A stretch of 37,880 nt of DNA from Chlamydiia bacterium (lineage in GTDB: Bacteria > Chlamydiota > Chlamydiia > Chlamydiales > Simkaniaceae), in NCBI GenBank assembly GCA_030429605.1, contig JAUIEV010000008.1, positions 1 through 37,880 on the forward strand. The letters are read 5' to 3'. Positions within the stretch are counted from its first letter, which is position 1. Every line of letters begins with the position of its first letter. This document shows positions 1 to 8,289 of this stretch, piece by piece. Position numbers and translations under genes: made by a program. The notes beneath the pieces were generated by a model. That model was not told the DNA's origin. It made no database searches and was given only the letters and a program-made list of their open reading frames with translations.

Positions 1-1439
1 AAGAAGGTATCAATGTCAATTTTTTCAATTTGTGGAGTAACAATGTTTTTTTCGAGCGCTTGGTAATCAAGTATGTTTTGGGTGATAAAAAGAAGTTTTT
101 CACTGTTTTTTGTAATGGATGAGAACACGCTTTTTTCTTCTTCTGGTGCATGTTGAATAACCGTGGGCTCAATTGCTTGAAGTCCATTATGAATCGTCGT
201 AATAGGCGTGCGAAGTTCATGTGCAACCGTTGCGATAAATTGAGACTTCATTTGAGCAACATTTGCTTTCATGGTGTCAATTTCACGTCTTGCTGTCACG
301 TCCCGAATTGAGAGAACAATAGTCGTTTTTTTTCCTCCTACATCAGAAATAGGACAACTAACTAGTTCAACAAAGCATGTTGTCCCATCTTTTTTTTCTG
401 CAGTAGCTTCTTGAGATCCTTGTAGAGTCAGGATTTCACGAATTTCTTTTTTGGGAAATATTTTTCCAATGGAAAGCATGAGCGCTTCACTGGAAGAGTA
501 TTGAAAAAGTTGCACTGCTTTATCGGACCATTCGACTATTTCTCCTTCAGGATTCGTTGAAATAAGAATATCACTTGCTCGATCAAATATCTTTGAGAAG
601 ACATCGATGCGATTTGACATATATGTCAGATGAAGCGCGAGGAGAATAATAATGGGTAGGGGAAGAAAGAAAATGAGAATCTGAAAGAGAAAATTGATTG
701 TTTGTAGCGTATCAGTTGAAGGGATACTGTAGACGTATTGAAAATGGAGCCACAACCCAGTAATCATTGTAAGAAGAATAAAACCAAGAGCAATATAATC
801 TGTGATTCGATTCAGCTCTTTTTGAAGATTTATTGAAGCAGAAAAATATGTTCCTATTGAAAGAAAGGTAAACGCAAACGCTGCATTGAGGGCGAAGTTT
901 GAACTTCCATTGGTCCAATCATAGGCAAGTTCAAATGAAAAAAGGTAACCAAGTATTGCCAGTGCATTGAATGCAAAAAGCATCGCAGAAAAAGTTTTAG
1001 CTACAATATATCGAACGTGAAGTCGTTTCAGTGTGAGTATAAGGACACTAGTGCCTAAAAAAAACAGTGATAAGGCAGCATTTGGTGCCATCCTTCCAGG
1101 CCATTTTGTTTTGAGAAGGTACGTTTGTTTAAAGAGAATTTCATCGATGTAGAGATTTACATCGAGACCGTATTCAACAATAGTCAAACTTCCAATAGCT
1201 ATAACAAAAAGTGCAGTAATCCTGGCTATAATTACGTAATCTAAACTGGCGAGGATGATTCCAATGCCAAGAATCACTACACATAAAGCAGGGTTGTATC
1301 TCATAGGAGCAAAATTGGGGCCAATTTGCAAAAGGAGCCTGTTATCTGTATACCATCCAAAAAGTACGCTCAGGCCAATTAAAATGGCGAAAAAAGACGT
1401 GCCGAAAACTATTGAGAAATACAGTTGTGTTCTTGTCAT
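1..1439 (-). CDS. Membrane PAS-domain sensor histidine kinase (3' end outside window)
   Basis: The frame is open from an ATG at 1439 to the left edge, about 479 codons. The first 270 residues hold a multi-helix membrane sensor region with a cytosolic-looking PAS domain after it (about 275-390). A HisKA domain follows with the H-box AHELRTP, its phosphoacceptor at His407. The ATP-binding domain must lie beyond position 1. The membrane part carries APMRYNPALC, a YIDE stretch and PGRMAPNAAL, a pattern repeated in the protein at 4780-6312. By family it should autophosphorylate and pass phosphate to a response regulator, which is not visible here. No good Shine-Dalgarno precedes the ATG. It is divergent from the sugar transferase across a 146-base spacer. 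The stimulus is unknown. Confidence 0.93.
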   Translation of the reverse strand, partial: MTRTQLYFSIVFGTSFFAILIGLSVLFGWYTDNRLLLQIGPNFAPMRYNPALCVVILGIGIILASLDYVIIARITALFVIAIGSLTIVEYGLDVNLYIDEILFKQTYLLKTKWPGRMAPNAALSLFFLGTSVLILTLKRLHVRYIVAKTFSAMLFAFNALAILGYLFSFELAYDWTNGSSNFALNAAFAFTFLSIGTYFSASINLQKELNRITDYIALGFILLTMITGLWLHFQYVYSIPSTDTLQTINFLFQILIFFLPLPIIILLALHLTYMSNRIDVFSKIFDRASDILISTNPEGEIVEWSDKAVQLFQYSSSEALMLSIGKIFPKKEIREILTLQGSQEATAEKKDGTTCFVELVSCPISDVGGKKTTIVLSIRDVTARREIDTMKANVAQMKSQFIATVAHELRTPITTIHNGLQAIEPTVIQHAPEEEKSVFSSITKNSEKLLFITQNILDYQALEKNIVTPQIEKIDIDTF

Positions 1440-1585
1440 TGTATCTTATTCTCTACTCTTTTTCATAAAGAGCCTCTCTTTGTAGCTTTAGCACTAAAAA
1501 AATATTTTGCAAAGTGTTTCCTTCTTGATTTTATACATAAAAAAACTTGTCGGGAAATACTCTTCTTCCAATAATCCCCGCAGTT

Positions 1586-2248
1586 ATGAAACAGCACGTT
1601 GTACAACAACAAACAAGAATTTGTATCATCCAAAAAGTGAAATACGGGATCAAAAGGCTCTTTGATCTGTCTTTCAGTCTTTCAGTTCTCATTTGTGGAG
1701 CACCCTTTTTTTTTATCATTGCCTGCTTGATCAGAATGTCTTCAAAGGGACCGGTTTTTTTTGCAAGCACGCGAGTGGGACGGAATGGAGAGCTCATTCG
1801 GTGCTTCAAATTTAGAACGATGGTTTTCAATGCAAACGAGCGCCTGAGAGAAGTGCTTGCTGAGAACATGTCATTAAAGGACGAATGGAGAAAGTACCGA
1901 AAACTGCGTGATGACCCAAGGGTTACTAAAATCGGGAAATTTTTGCGGCAAACGTCTCTTGATGAGCTTCCCCAGTTTTGGAATGTCTTTCGGGGCGAAA
2001 TGTCTGTTGTTGGTCCACGGCCTGTTACACGTGAAGAGATAGAAAAACACTATGCTGCATACGCTGATCGTATTTTATCTGTACGTCCGGGAATTACAGG
2101 ACGATGGCAAGTTTCAAAAAGAAATGAAATGACTATTGAAGAGCGAGCTGTGTATGAAGCAACGTATGCAGAGGATTGGACGCTTTATGAGGATTTTTTG
2201 ATTCTATTCAAAACAGTCTATGTCATCCTTCTTCGAAAAGGGTTTTGA
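1586..2248 (+). CDS. Undecaprenyl-phosphate sugar-1-phosphate transferase (bacterial sugar transferase family)
   Basis: This is a membrane enzyme that loads the first sugar-1-phosphate onto undecaprenyl phosphate to begin exopolysaccharide, capsule or O-antigen synthesis. The sequence shows the family order: KRLFDLSFS leading into one hydrophobic segment, SKGPVFFASTRVGRNG, the KFRTM motif, DDPRVTKIG, LDELPQFWNVFRGEMS, VVGPRPV and the late RPGITGRWQV block. At about 220 residues it is the short single-helix form without the N-terminal CoA-binding-like domain. The start is uncertain: a TTG at 1547 would add 13 residues, but neither start has a clear ribosome-binding site and the ATG at 1586 is preferred. 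galE follows and may supply UDP-galactose or UDP-GalNAc. The sugar specificity cannot be read from sequence. Confidence 0.93.
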   Translation: MKQHVVQQQTRICIIQKVKYGIKRLFDLSFSLSVLICGAPFFFIIACLIRMSSKGPVFFASTRVGRNGELIRCFKFRTMVFNANERLREVLAENMSLKDEWRKYRKLRDDPRVTKIGKFLRQTSLDELPQFWNVFRGEMSVVGPRPVTREEIEKHYAAYADRILSVRPGITGRWQVSKRNEMTIEERAVYEATYAEDWTLYEDFLILFKTVYVILLRKGF

Positions 2249-2347
2249 AGCGTTTGCAAAAAGCTGTATTATTTCACAACCTTCTCTTTTCATCAGGAAA
2301 TCTCTAGTTTTCAATATATTTTTTAGTAGAAATAGTTCTGAATAAAA

Positions 2348-2353
2348 TATAAT
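2348..2353 (+). promoter_or_regulatory. Candidate -10 box upstream of galE
   Basis: A perfect TATAAT lies 35 bases before the galE start in the 140-base spacer after the sugar transferase. No convincing -35 hexamer stands at 16-18 bases, so this is a weak promoter call resting on one box in an AT-rich spacer. Confidence 0.3.
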
Positions 2354-2388
2354 CTTTTAGTTTAAGAAATGTTTGTTAGGTTTTGAAG

Positions 2389-3363
2389 ATGTTTAGGAAT
2401 GTTCTCGTTACTGGAGGGGCTGGCTACATTGGGGCACACGTTTGCAAGGCATTAAAAGCACATGGGATGGTTCCAATAGTTTTTGATTCCTTGATAACCG
2501 GCTCTATAGAGTCTGTTCGATATGGTCCATTTGAAAAAGGAGACATACGTGATAAATCGGCTCTTGAAAAGGTTTTTGCAACGTACCAAATAGATGCTGT
2601 TATTCATATGGCCGCATCAATTGAAGTTGGCAAATCTGTGCAAGATCCGCTTCCATTTTATGATAACAATATAGCTGGCACAATCTCGCTTTTGTATGCT
2701 CTTGATAAAGCTGGGTGTAATACAGTTATCTTTTCATCAAGTGCTGCAGTCTATGGAAATCCTAATGCTGTACCAATAAAAGAAGATGCTTCTCTTGCAC
2801 CGATCAATCCATATGGGTACACGAAGTTCTTTGTTGAAAAAGTGCTTTCACAGCTTTCGAAAGAGAGAGGTATTCGATCTTGTGCCCTCCGCTATTTCAA
2901 TGCATGTGGTGCAGATCCTGATGGAGAAATAGGTCCGAGAAATCCAAATCCCTCTCATGTGATTCCACGGTTTTTGAAAAAGGTCCTCTCAGGTGAGGAA
3001 ATAACAGTGTATGGGGATTCATATCAGACTAAAGACGGGAGCTGTGTACGAGATTATGTCCATGTTTCAGATATAGCCGAGGCACATGTATTGGCTCTTA
3101 AGAAACTAGGGGGAAGTGAGGGAGCACATGTGTATAATCTTGGAAGTGAAACCGGTGTCAGCGTTTTGGAGCTCCTTCATTCAATTGAAGAGGTAACTGG
3201 AAAAAAATGTCATTACACCATAGGAAATCTTCGAGAGGGTGATCCGGCGTGTCTTGTTGCATCAAGTGAAAAAGCACAGAGAGAACTTGGATGGAAAGCG
3301 CAGCACTCATCGATTCGAAAAATCCTTGAGACGGCATGGCATTGGGAAAAAAATTGCCTGTAG
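2389..3363 (+). CDS. galE: UDP-glucose 4-epimerase
   Basis: GalE interconverts UDP-glucose and UDP-galactose (or the N-acetyl forms) using bound NAD. The protein has the N-terminal Rossmann motif TGGAGYIG (8-15), the serine cluster FSSSAAVYG near residue 117 and the catalytic YGYTK (Tyr142, Lys146). The epimerase blocks ALRYFNACGADP and VRDYVHVSD are also present. Its 324 residues are close to the usual 330-340. The ATG at 2389 is chosen over the in-frame TTG at 2383 because an AGG lies 8 bases upstream of it. It lies just downstream of the sugar transferase, which suggests supply of activated sugar for a surface glycan. It could act on GlcNAc/GalNAc substrates instead. Confidence 0.96.
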   Translation: MFRNVLVTGGAGYIGAHVCKALKAHGMVPIVFDSLITGSIESVRYGPFEKGDIRDKSALEKVFATYQIDAVIHMAASIEVGKSVQDPLPFYDNNIAGTISLLYALDKAGCNTVIFSSSAAVYGNPNAVPIKEDASLAPINPYGYTKFFVEKVLSQLSKERGIRSCALRYFNACGADPDGEIGPRNPNPSHVIPRFLKKVLSGEEITVYGDSYQTKDGSCVRDYVHVSDIAEAHVLALKKLGGSEGAHVYNLGSETGVSVLELLHSIEEVTGKKCHYTIGNLREGDPACLVASSEKAQRELGWKAQHSSIRKILETAWHWEKNCL

Positions 3364-3372
3364 GGAGGCTTT

Positions 3373-3399
3373 ATGCTAGAGTTTTTTCCGTATGAATAG
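3373..3399 (+). CDS. Possible 8-codon leader minicistron before the 3392 gene
   Basis: An ATG at 3373 begins an 8-residue frame (MLEFFPYE, then TAG). A strong GGGAGG stands 4 bases before its start. Its last codons overlap the ATG at 3392 of the next gene, which has no ribosome-binding site of its own. The arrangement fits translational coupling, in which ribosomes loaded by the minicistron restart at 3392. It may equally be a chance frame, with the GGGAGG serving the downstream start at long distance. Confidence 0.3.
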   Translation: MLEFFPYE

Positions 3400-3916
3400 A
3401 GCACTCCTTTTTATCTTGTGTTTTTTTGGTAGTCTCACAGCAAACGAGCGCCCGTTACTGATTGTAACGAATACGCCAAAAGACTATATACAGGTTATAG
3501 AAGCAAGAAAAGCTCCCGTGCACCTTGTTGTTCCGACGAATGCCTTAGCGCAGGGGATTCGCAAAGCTCGGCTGAAACATCCTCAACTTACTATCTATAC
3601 ACAACCGCTTTTTTGCTACACCGGAGTCTGCGAAGTCTACTTCACAGGACCTAGCCCACAAGATGTAACACTTCTTCCTCCAAGGAAAAAAGCACGATCT
3701 ATAACAAAAAAGTGCTTGTCTCTGGATACTTTTATTGCGCGGGCGTGTATTTCCTCCGGCACAGACGTTCTTATTGATTGGGGAGCTACAGGATATTTTG
3801 TTGCACGCTATGCAGATTTATCGATTTTTCATACTGTATGTGTCAAACACCTTCCAGAAACACTGGAGGATCGGTTGAAGCAGTATTACGATACACTGAG
3901 CAAGGAGGAAGTATGA
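3392..3916 (+). CDS. Small exported protein of unknown function
   Basis: I do not recognise this 174-residue protein. Residues 1-17 look like a Sec signal peptide (short basic start, hydrophobic LLFILCFFGSL, cleavage around TAN). The mature part has alternating strand-like and helical stretches (LLIVTNT, VHLVVPTNALAQGIRKA, LTIYTQPLFCYTGVC, TDVLIDWGATGYFVARYA), suggesting a small alpha/beta domain in the periplasm. Several cysteines (in FCYTGVC, KKCLSL, ARACIS and HTVCVK) could form disulphides. The gene starts 28 bases after galE without its own Shine-Dalgarno and overlaps the next gene by ATGA, so it is probably coupled to it. Confidence 0.75.
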   Translation: MNRALLFILCFFGSLTANERPLLIVTNTPKDYIQVIEARKAPVHLVVPTNALAQGIRKARLKHPQLTIYTQPLFCYTGVCEVYFTGPSPQDVTLLPPRKKARSITKKCLSLDTFIARACISSGTDVLIDWGATGYFVARYADLSIFHTVCVKHLPETLEDRLKQYYDTLSKEEV

Positions 3917-4761
3917 AAAATACGCTTGTATTGCTAGGTCTTGTCGGTGGTAGCTTTCTTGTTATTGCTGCATTGATTGGACATGTCTTAGAATTAGAAA
4001 AAGGAGATCAGGTATATAAGCTTTTAGCAATTATATATTTATCTCTTCCTGGTGTCATTGCATATTTAAAAAGCCGTAGAGAAGGCGTTTCCCTCAGTAT
4101 AAAAAATACACATTATGGGATGCTGATTCTTTCGCTTGCATTGCCGTTTGTTGTGCTTGTCAGTGCAATGATCCTTACATTTTTATTCTCGCTTGATGAA
4201 GCAAAGGATGCATTTCTGATTGCTCCCATGCACGGCTTGACAGTCAAACACAAGGTGCTGCAGCTTGCAATTTTTGGGTCAAATATGGCTCTTCTGACGC
4301 TTTTTTATGGACTCACGCTTCAGCTTATTATTGCCTTTGGAGAAGAAGTCATGTGGCGAGGATATTTTCTTCACCAGTTGAAAAAATACTCATTTTTTGT
4401 CCAAGCATCCCTTACCGGCATTGCAGCTGGACTGTGGCAAGTCCCCCTCATTCTTCTTTTTGGTTGGTTTTATCCTGAGCATACTATCTTGGGACCTCTG
4501 TGGATGATTGTTCTTTCTCTTTTGCTGAGTCCAATTCTACTTTATCTTCGACGGGTTTCAGGCTCCCTTTTACCACCGACCCTATTTCATGCTTTTTTCT
4601 ATGCAATGGCTTCGCTGCTCCCGTTTATCATGAGTGAACCAAATTACATATTAGGTGGAATGACAGGGGTTGCCGGCTTTTTGTCTTTGGTAGGAATAAA
4701 CATTCTGTTCATTCCTTTTTTTAAGAAAGAAAGAAGAATTTTCTTGGAAGAGAATACGTAG
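3913..4761 (+). CDS. CPBP/CAAX-type intramembrane protease-like membrane protein with altered motifs
   Basis: This 282-residue protein has about eight hydrophobic segments. It carries the first CPBP motif EEVMWR (Glu144, Glu145, Arg149). In the second motif, where the family usually has WH.P, the sequence reads LWQVP, so the expected histidine is Gln176. The third motif keeps His226, but Tyr230 stands where an asparagine is usual. Active family members are glutamate/histidine-dependent membrane metalloproteases that process prenylated proteins or bacteriocins. Loss of the second histidine suggests weakened or absent catalysis. The start is fixed by AAGGAGG and by the ATGA overlap with the preceding gene. 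Confidence 0.8.
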   Translation: MKNTLVLLGLVGGSFLVIAALIGHVLELEKGDQVYKLLAIIYLSLPGVIAYLKSRREGVSLSIKNTHYGMLILSLALPFVVLVSAMILTFLFSLDEAKDAFLIAPMHGLTVKHKVLQLAIFGSNMALLTLFYGLTLQLIIAFGEEVMWRGYFLHQLKKYSFFVQASLTGIAAGLWQVPLILLFGWFYPEHTILGPLWMIVLSLLLSPILLYLRRVSGSLLPPTLFHAFFYAMASLLPFIMSEPNYILGGMTGVAGFLSLVGINILFIPFFKKERRIFLEENT

Positions 4762-4779
4762 CTTTGGTACTTAAAGGGT

Positions 4780-6312
4780 ATGAAAAAATACCTGGTAACT
4801 ACTACAGTCCCTCAAGTTATTTCGCTCTTTACTCTTTTTGTCTCATTGCTCGTGATGATTGGGTGGACACAAAATAGTAGCACAATTGTTCAAATTTTAC
4901 CCCATCTAGCCCCAATGCAGTTTAATACTGCACTGTGTTTCTTTTTAATAGGTGTGGCGTTCTGGATTAAAACGCTTGGACTCAGAAAAACAGCATTTTG
5001 TCTTGCAGTTACAGCAATTATTATACCTTTTTTGACGTTGACCCAGTATTTCTTAGGTGTTTCATTTGGAATTGACGAACTGTTTATACGTCATTCAATC
5101 GAGGTGAGGACATCGCACCCAGGGAGAATGTCTCCTAATACAGCGTTGTTATTTATTTTGTCAGGCCTCGCTCTTGCAATCAGAACGCTCAAGCACCTCG
5201 TGAGTGCACAGTACATTGCCGTAACTATTGCAACCGTTATCTTTGTCGTCTCATTAGGCCAACTTCTTGAATATGCATTTCATGTTGAGGCAATTCGAGG
5301 ATGGAATGCATTTTCACAAATGGCGCTCCATACAACGATACTTTTTTTTCTCCTTTCCATCGGACTTTTCTTGCGCTCTCTTTCCTTTTCAAGAGAAGGG
5401 GGAGCATCTCAGTGGATCTATCTTGCTCTTGGATTTGGCTTTTTTGCAGTTGGTATTCGGTCATGGGATACGCTTTTTCTTGTCAAAGAAAATGCACCTT
5501 ATTCCTTTTTTGTTTCCTTTCTCTTTGTCCTCTCACTGTTCGTTCTTTGTGCAGTGTATTTCCTGTCTCGATTATTTCTCTCGGTCAATGCAATCGAGAG
5601 CTCATACCAGATTGAGCATGCACGAAGACGGTTTTTAACGACACTCATCAGCAATACTTCAAAGCATGTGAAAGAGCCACTGCAGACTTTGAATGGGCTC
5701 ATCGAAATTATTCAGAGCAGCCAAGACCTTGAAAAAGTGAAAGAGGCAATCGGAACAGCACAGGGGATATGTCATCACCTAAATGAAACCTGTACGCTGC
5801 TTCAGGAGTATGGAAGTACTGGAAATGCAGACGCCCAACATAACATGACACGTGTGAACATTAGGGTGTGGATAGCCCAGGTTGAACAGATATTTCTTGG
5901 TCGTTTTGTTGAAGAAGGAAAGCAGCTGAAACTCAACGTTCAGGACACAGTTCCTGAAAGTGGTGAATTTGATAAGGGAAATGCTGGACACATCCTTTTC
6001 CACATTTTAGAGTTCTCACTGTTCCTTGTTGCTGAGAAAAGTACAATTGAACTAGAGGTTTCTGCACCAACGCAGGATCAGCTTGTTGTGACAATATTTG
6101 TCCCAAATTTTCGTGAGGACGTACGTATTCCTTCCGATTTTTTTCAAAATCAGAATGTCGAAGACATTGCTCAAAAAGATTTTTTTCTAAGATCAGGCCT
6201 GGTGATCTGCCGGGAGTATGCTCGCGATATGAATGCCAAAATAACGTTTGAGAAAACGGCAGCGACGGGGCTTTCTTTGGCTCTTCGCATACCCATATCA
6301 CAAAAAAAGTAG
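4780..6312 (+). CDS. Membrane sensor protein with degenerate histidine-kinase domains
   Basis: The N-terminal ~270 residues hold a multi-helix sensor region with APMQFNTALC, GIDELF and PGRMSPNTAL, matching the kinase at 1-1439. The C-terminal half has the layout of HisKA plus ATP-binding domain but lost key residues. Where an H-box reads HELRTPL, this protein reads KHVKEPL, with lysine at position 295 and a histidine shifted to 296. The N-box asparagines are absent (LFHILEFSLFLVAE) and no DxGxG is seen before the C-terminus. It has no PAS domain. The frame is intact over 510 codons, so it looks like a maintained pseudokinase, perhaps a partner of an active kinase, rather than a decayed gene. 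It follows the CPBP gene by 18 bases, likely in one operon. Confidence 0.85.
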   Translation: MKKYLVTTTVPQVISLFTLFVSLLVMIGWTQNSSTIVQILPHLAPMQFNTALCFFLIGVAFWIKTLGLRKTAFCLAVTAIIIPFLTLTQYFLGVSFGIDELFIRHSIEVRTSHPGRMSPNTALLFILSGLALAIRTLKHLVSAQYIAVTIATVIFVVSLGQLLEYAFHVEAIRGWNAFSQMALHTTILFFLLSIGLFLRSLSFSREGGASQWIYLALGFGFFAVGIRSWDTLFLVKENAPYSFFVSFLFVLSLFVLCAVYFLSRLFLSVNAIESSYQIEHARRRFLTTLISNTSKHVKEPLQTLNGLIEIIQSSQDLEKVKEAIGTAQGICHHLNETCTLLQEYGSTGNADAQHNMTRVNIRVWIAQVEQIFLGRFVEEGKQLKLNVQDTVPESGEFDKGNAGHILFHILEFSLFLVAEKSTIELEVSAPTQDQLVVTIFVPNFREDVRIPSDFFQNQNVEDIAQKDFFLRSGLVICREYARDMNAKITFEKTAATGLSLALRIPISQKK

Positions 6313-6385
6313 CGTGAAGCAAACGACTCTTCTCTTGCTATCCCTGTTCATATCTTGTATTAGATGTTGAAAGAGAGGATGGAAA

Positions 6386-7228
6386 ATGAAGCACCTAGTA
6401 CAGTTGATGACTGTATCGCACCCTGACGTATGTAGTAGCCTTCTTTCAGCATGCGAAAAGCTAACAAGAGGTGAAACCCAGCAAGAGATGCTTGGTCTGG
6501 TGACGCAAAATCATCAAGAAGTGTTCAGTGGGCACCTGCTTGCAGCTATTGACGGACTACTTCTTGGAACGAAAGATGGAAGAAAGTATGCCTTTCGTGG
6601 CATAGAGCAGATGAAGCGAGTTGCCTCGTGGGCATCTCCGTGGGAAATGTCAACAAGTACGCTCGTCCAACACCTTTTTGAAAGAAGGTATCCGGAAAGC
6701 CTTCTATTACTAGAAGAGCATCTTCTTAGATGGCCTAATGATATGCTCGGGTTGAAACTGCTTGAATACTTCTCTTTCATCCAGTGGGGGAGCTCAATCG
6801 AACCAAGACTCCATCGTCTCATGCAGCATATTGATCCTTTTTGTAAGGGTATGTGGCTCCACGCATACCTTTTGGACAAAATCACGATGCGTGGTTCAAA
6901 ACAGACATCACTTCTTCCAGTTGAACAAGCGATATATAGAAACGATCAAGCGAAACATTCTCATTCACCCATCGACCTCCTGCTTTCACCTTTTATTGCG
7001 GCAGCAACACAATCTGCTTCACTTCTTTCAAAAGTAAAAGACGCATTATGCTCTGAGCCCACACACGTTAAAATGATGTGGGAACAAGAAGGAATTCCTT
7101 TTCTTTCTTCATGGGTACAAGGTGATCCAACGCTTCTAGACACTGCTTTGCAAGAAAGTAGATATGTCTATGGAGGGGGAATGAAAGGTCTATGCTTTTT
7201 TCGCTCTTCGTATGAGAAAAGTAAGTGA
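6386..7228 (+). CDS. Helical TPR-like protein of unknown function
   Basis: This 280-residue protein is not recognised as any named family. It has no signal peptide or membrane segment and appears mostly helical. Leucine-rich amphipathic stretches such as LFERRYPESLLLLEEHLL and WPNDMLGLKLLEYFSF resemble degenerate tetratricopeptide helices, as in cytosolic TPR proteins that count or sum items (RGIEQMKRVASW). GAGAGG upstream supports the ATG at 6386. The gene closes the rightward run that begins at galE and overlaps the convergent exchanger gene by 39 bases, leaving no room for a separate terminator. Confidence 0.75.
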   Translation: MKHLVQLMTVSHPDVCSSLLSACEKLTRGETQQEMLGLVTQNHQEVFSGHLLAAIDGLLLGTKDGRKYAFRGIEQMKRVASWASPWEMSTSTLVQHLFERRYPESLLLLEEHLLRWPNDMLGLKLLEYFSFIQWGSSIEPRLHRLMQHIDPFCKGMWLHAYLLDKITMRGSKQTSLLPVEQAIYRNDQAKHSHSPIDLLLSPFIAAATQSASLLSKVKDALCSEPTHVKMMWEQEGIPFLSSWVQGDPTLLDTALQESRYVYGGGMKGLCFFRSSYEKSK

Positions 7229-8245
7229 TACAGCAGCAAAAAGAAGAGAAGCAAATAGCAAGAAATGGGTATTGAGTTTGCCTCCACTTGGAACAAGAAT
7301 AATGTAAACGAGATACGCAATATAGAGAAGGAGAAGAAATACACCTTTATACTGTCCAAAGGCAGGCCCCTTCAAGGAAAACGGAACACAAAGACACGAG
7401 GCAATCAGCATAAGTGGCAGGTCAACCTGTTTCAGTGTTGGATCAACCGGGATTCCATCTGAAGAAAAAAGTGCGGCAATTCCCATAACACCCAAGATGT
7501 TGAAAATATTCGATCCAACCATATTACCAACAGCAATATCGTATTCTTTTTTTACTACTGCATAAATAGATGTTGCAAGCTCAGGAAGAGACGATCCAAT
7601 AGCAACCAAGGTGAGTCCAATAATAACCTCACTGACTCCAAAATACCGAGCTATAGTGCTTGCACCAAAGACAAACCATCTCGATCCAATAATGAGCATT
7701 CCGAGCCCAAGAAAAATAAGGGCGAGTTCGAGAAGTATTGTTTGCCATCCATTTTTTTTCGCTGAAAATTCTTTTTTGTATTCGTCTTTTAGGACTTTTG
7801 GGGATTTTTTTGAGCGGATGACGGTCATCGCAGTATACAGTACAACAAGCGCAAGCAGAAATATGCCCATAAGAGGGGTAATCGTTCCATTCAAACACAG
7901 AAAGACATAGAGAATTGATGTGAGAATCATAATAGGAATATCATAGAAGAACAGCGTCTTACAAACGATCAATGGATAAATAAGAGATGAGATGCCCAAA
8001 ACAGCAAGGATATTAAAAATATTGGATCCGATCACATTCCCGATGGCAATTTCTCCATTTCCAAAAGCAGCTGCCTGAATACTTACGAAAAGTTCTGGGC
8101 TGTTTGTGCCATATGCAACAACCGTGAGTCCCACAACAAGAGGGGAGAGTCCAACTTGAGATGCAAGCTTTGAGGAGGCTTGTACAAGGTATTTTGCGCC
8201 AAAAATAAGAAGAAAAAATCCGAGAAATAGGTATACATATGTCAT
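7190..8245 (-). CDS. Calcium/sodium antiporter of the CaCA superfamily (YrbG-like)
   Basis: This inner-membrane exchanger swaps Na+ (possibly with K+) or H+ for Ca2+. The 351 residues comprise about ten hydrophobic segments in two inverted halves. Each half carries an alpha repeat: GLTVVAYGTNSPELFVSI with AIGNVIGSNIFNILAVLGI in the first, and GLTLVAIGSSLPELATSI with AVGNMVGSNIFNILGVMGI in the second. The acidic residues of both PEL motifs, which bind the cations in this family, are kept. The ATG at 8245 is preferred to longer in-frame starts because it begins directly at the first membrane helix. It is divergent from the BPL_N gene with 44 bases between starts. Ion specificity is inferred from family only. 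Confidence 0.95.
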   Translation of the reverse strand: MTYVYLFLGFFLLIFGAKYLVQASSKLASQVGLSPLVVGLTVVAYGTNSPELFVSIQAAAFGNGEIAIGNVIGSNIFNILAVLGISSLIYPLIVCKTLFFYDIPIMILTSILYVFLCLNGTITPLMGIFLLALVVLYTAMTVIRSKKSPKVLKDEYKKEFSAKKNGWQTILLELALIFLGLGMLIIGSRWFVFGASTIARYFGVSEVIIGLTLVAIGSSLPELATSIYAVVKKEYDIAVGNMVGSNIFNILGVMGIAALFSSDGIPVDPTLKQVDLPLMLIASCLCVPFSLKGPAFGQYKGVFLLLLYIAYLVYIILVPSGGKLNTHFLLFASLLFAAVSLTFLIRRAKKA

Positions 8246-8289
8246 AATTGTGACAATACAAAACGAATGAATTCTCGTCGAGGAAGTGA

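Noticed and set aside
1440..1585. Promoters for the divergent kinase and sugar transferase
   Set aside because: Several AT-rich hexamers exist but no pair with good spacing; I could not choose one.
3778..3912. N-terminal extension of the CPBP protein from 3778
   Set aside because: It lies inside the upstream gene in another frame, has no ribosome-binding site, and the ATG at 3913 has AAGGAGG and an ATGA overlap.
5237..5702. Several 70-120 codon frames inside the 4780-6312 gene
   Set aside because: They lie in other frames of a clear coding gene, with low-complexity phenylalanine/serine composition and no ribosome-binding sites.
4780..6312. Plain pseudogene of a histidine kinase
   Set aside because: The frame is intact for 510 codons with a conserved membrane domain, so loss of catalytic residues looks selective rather than random decay.
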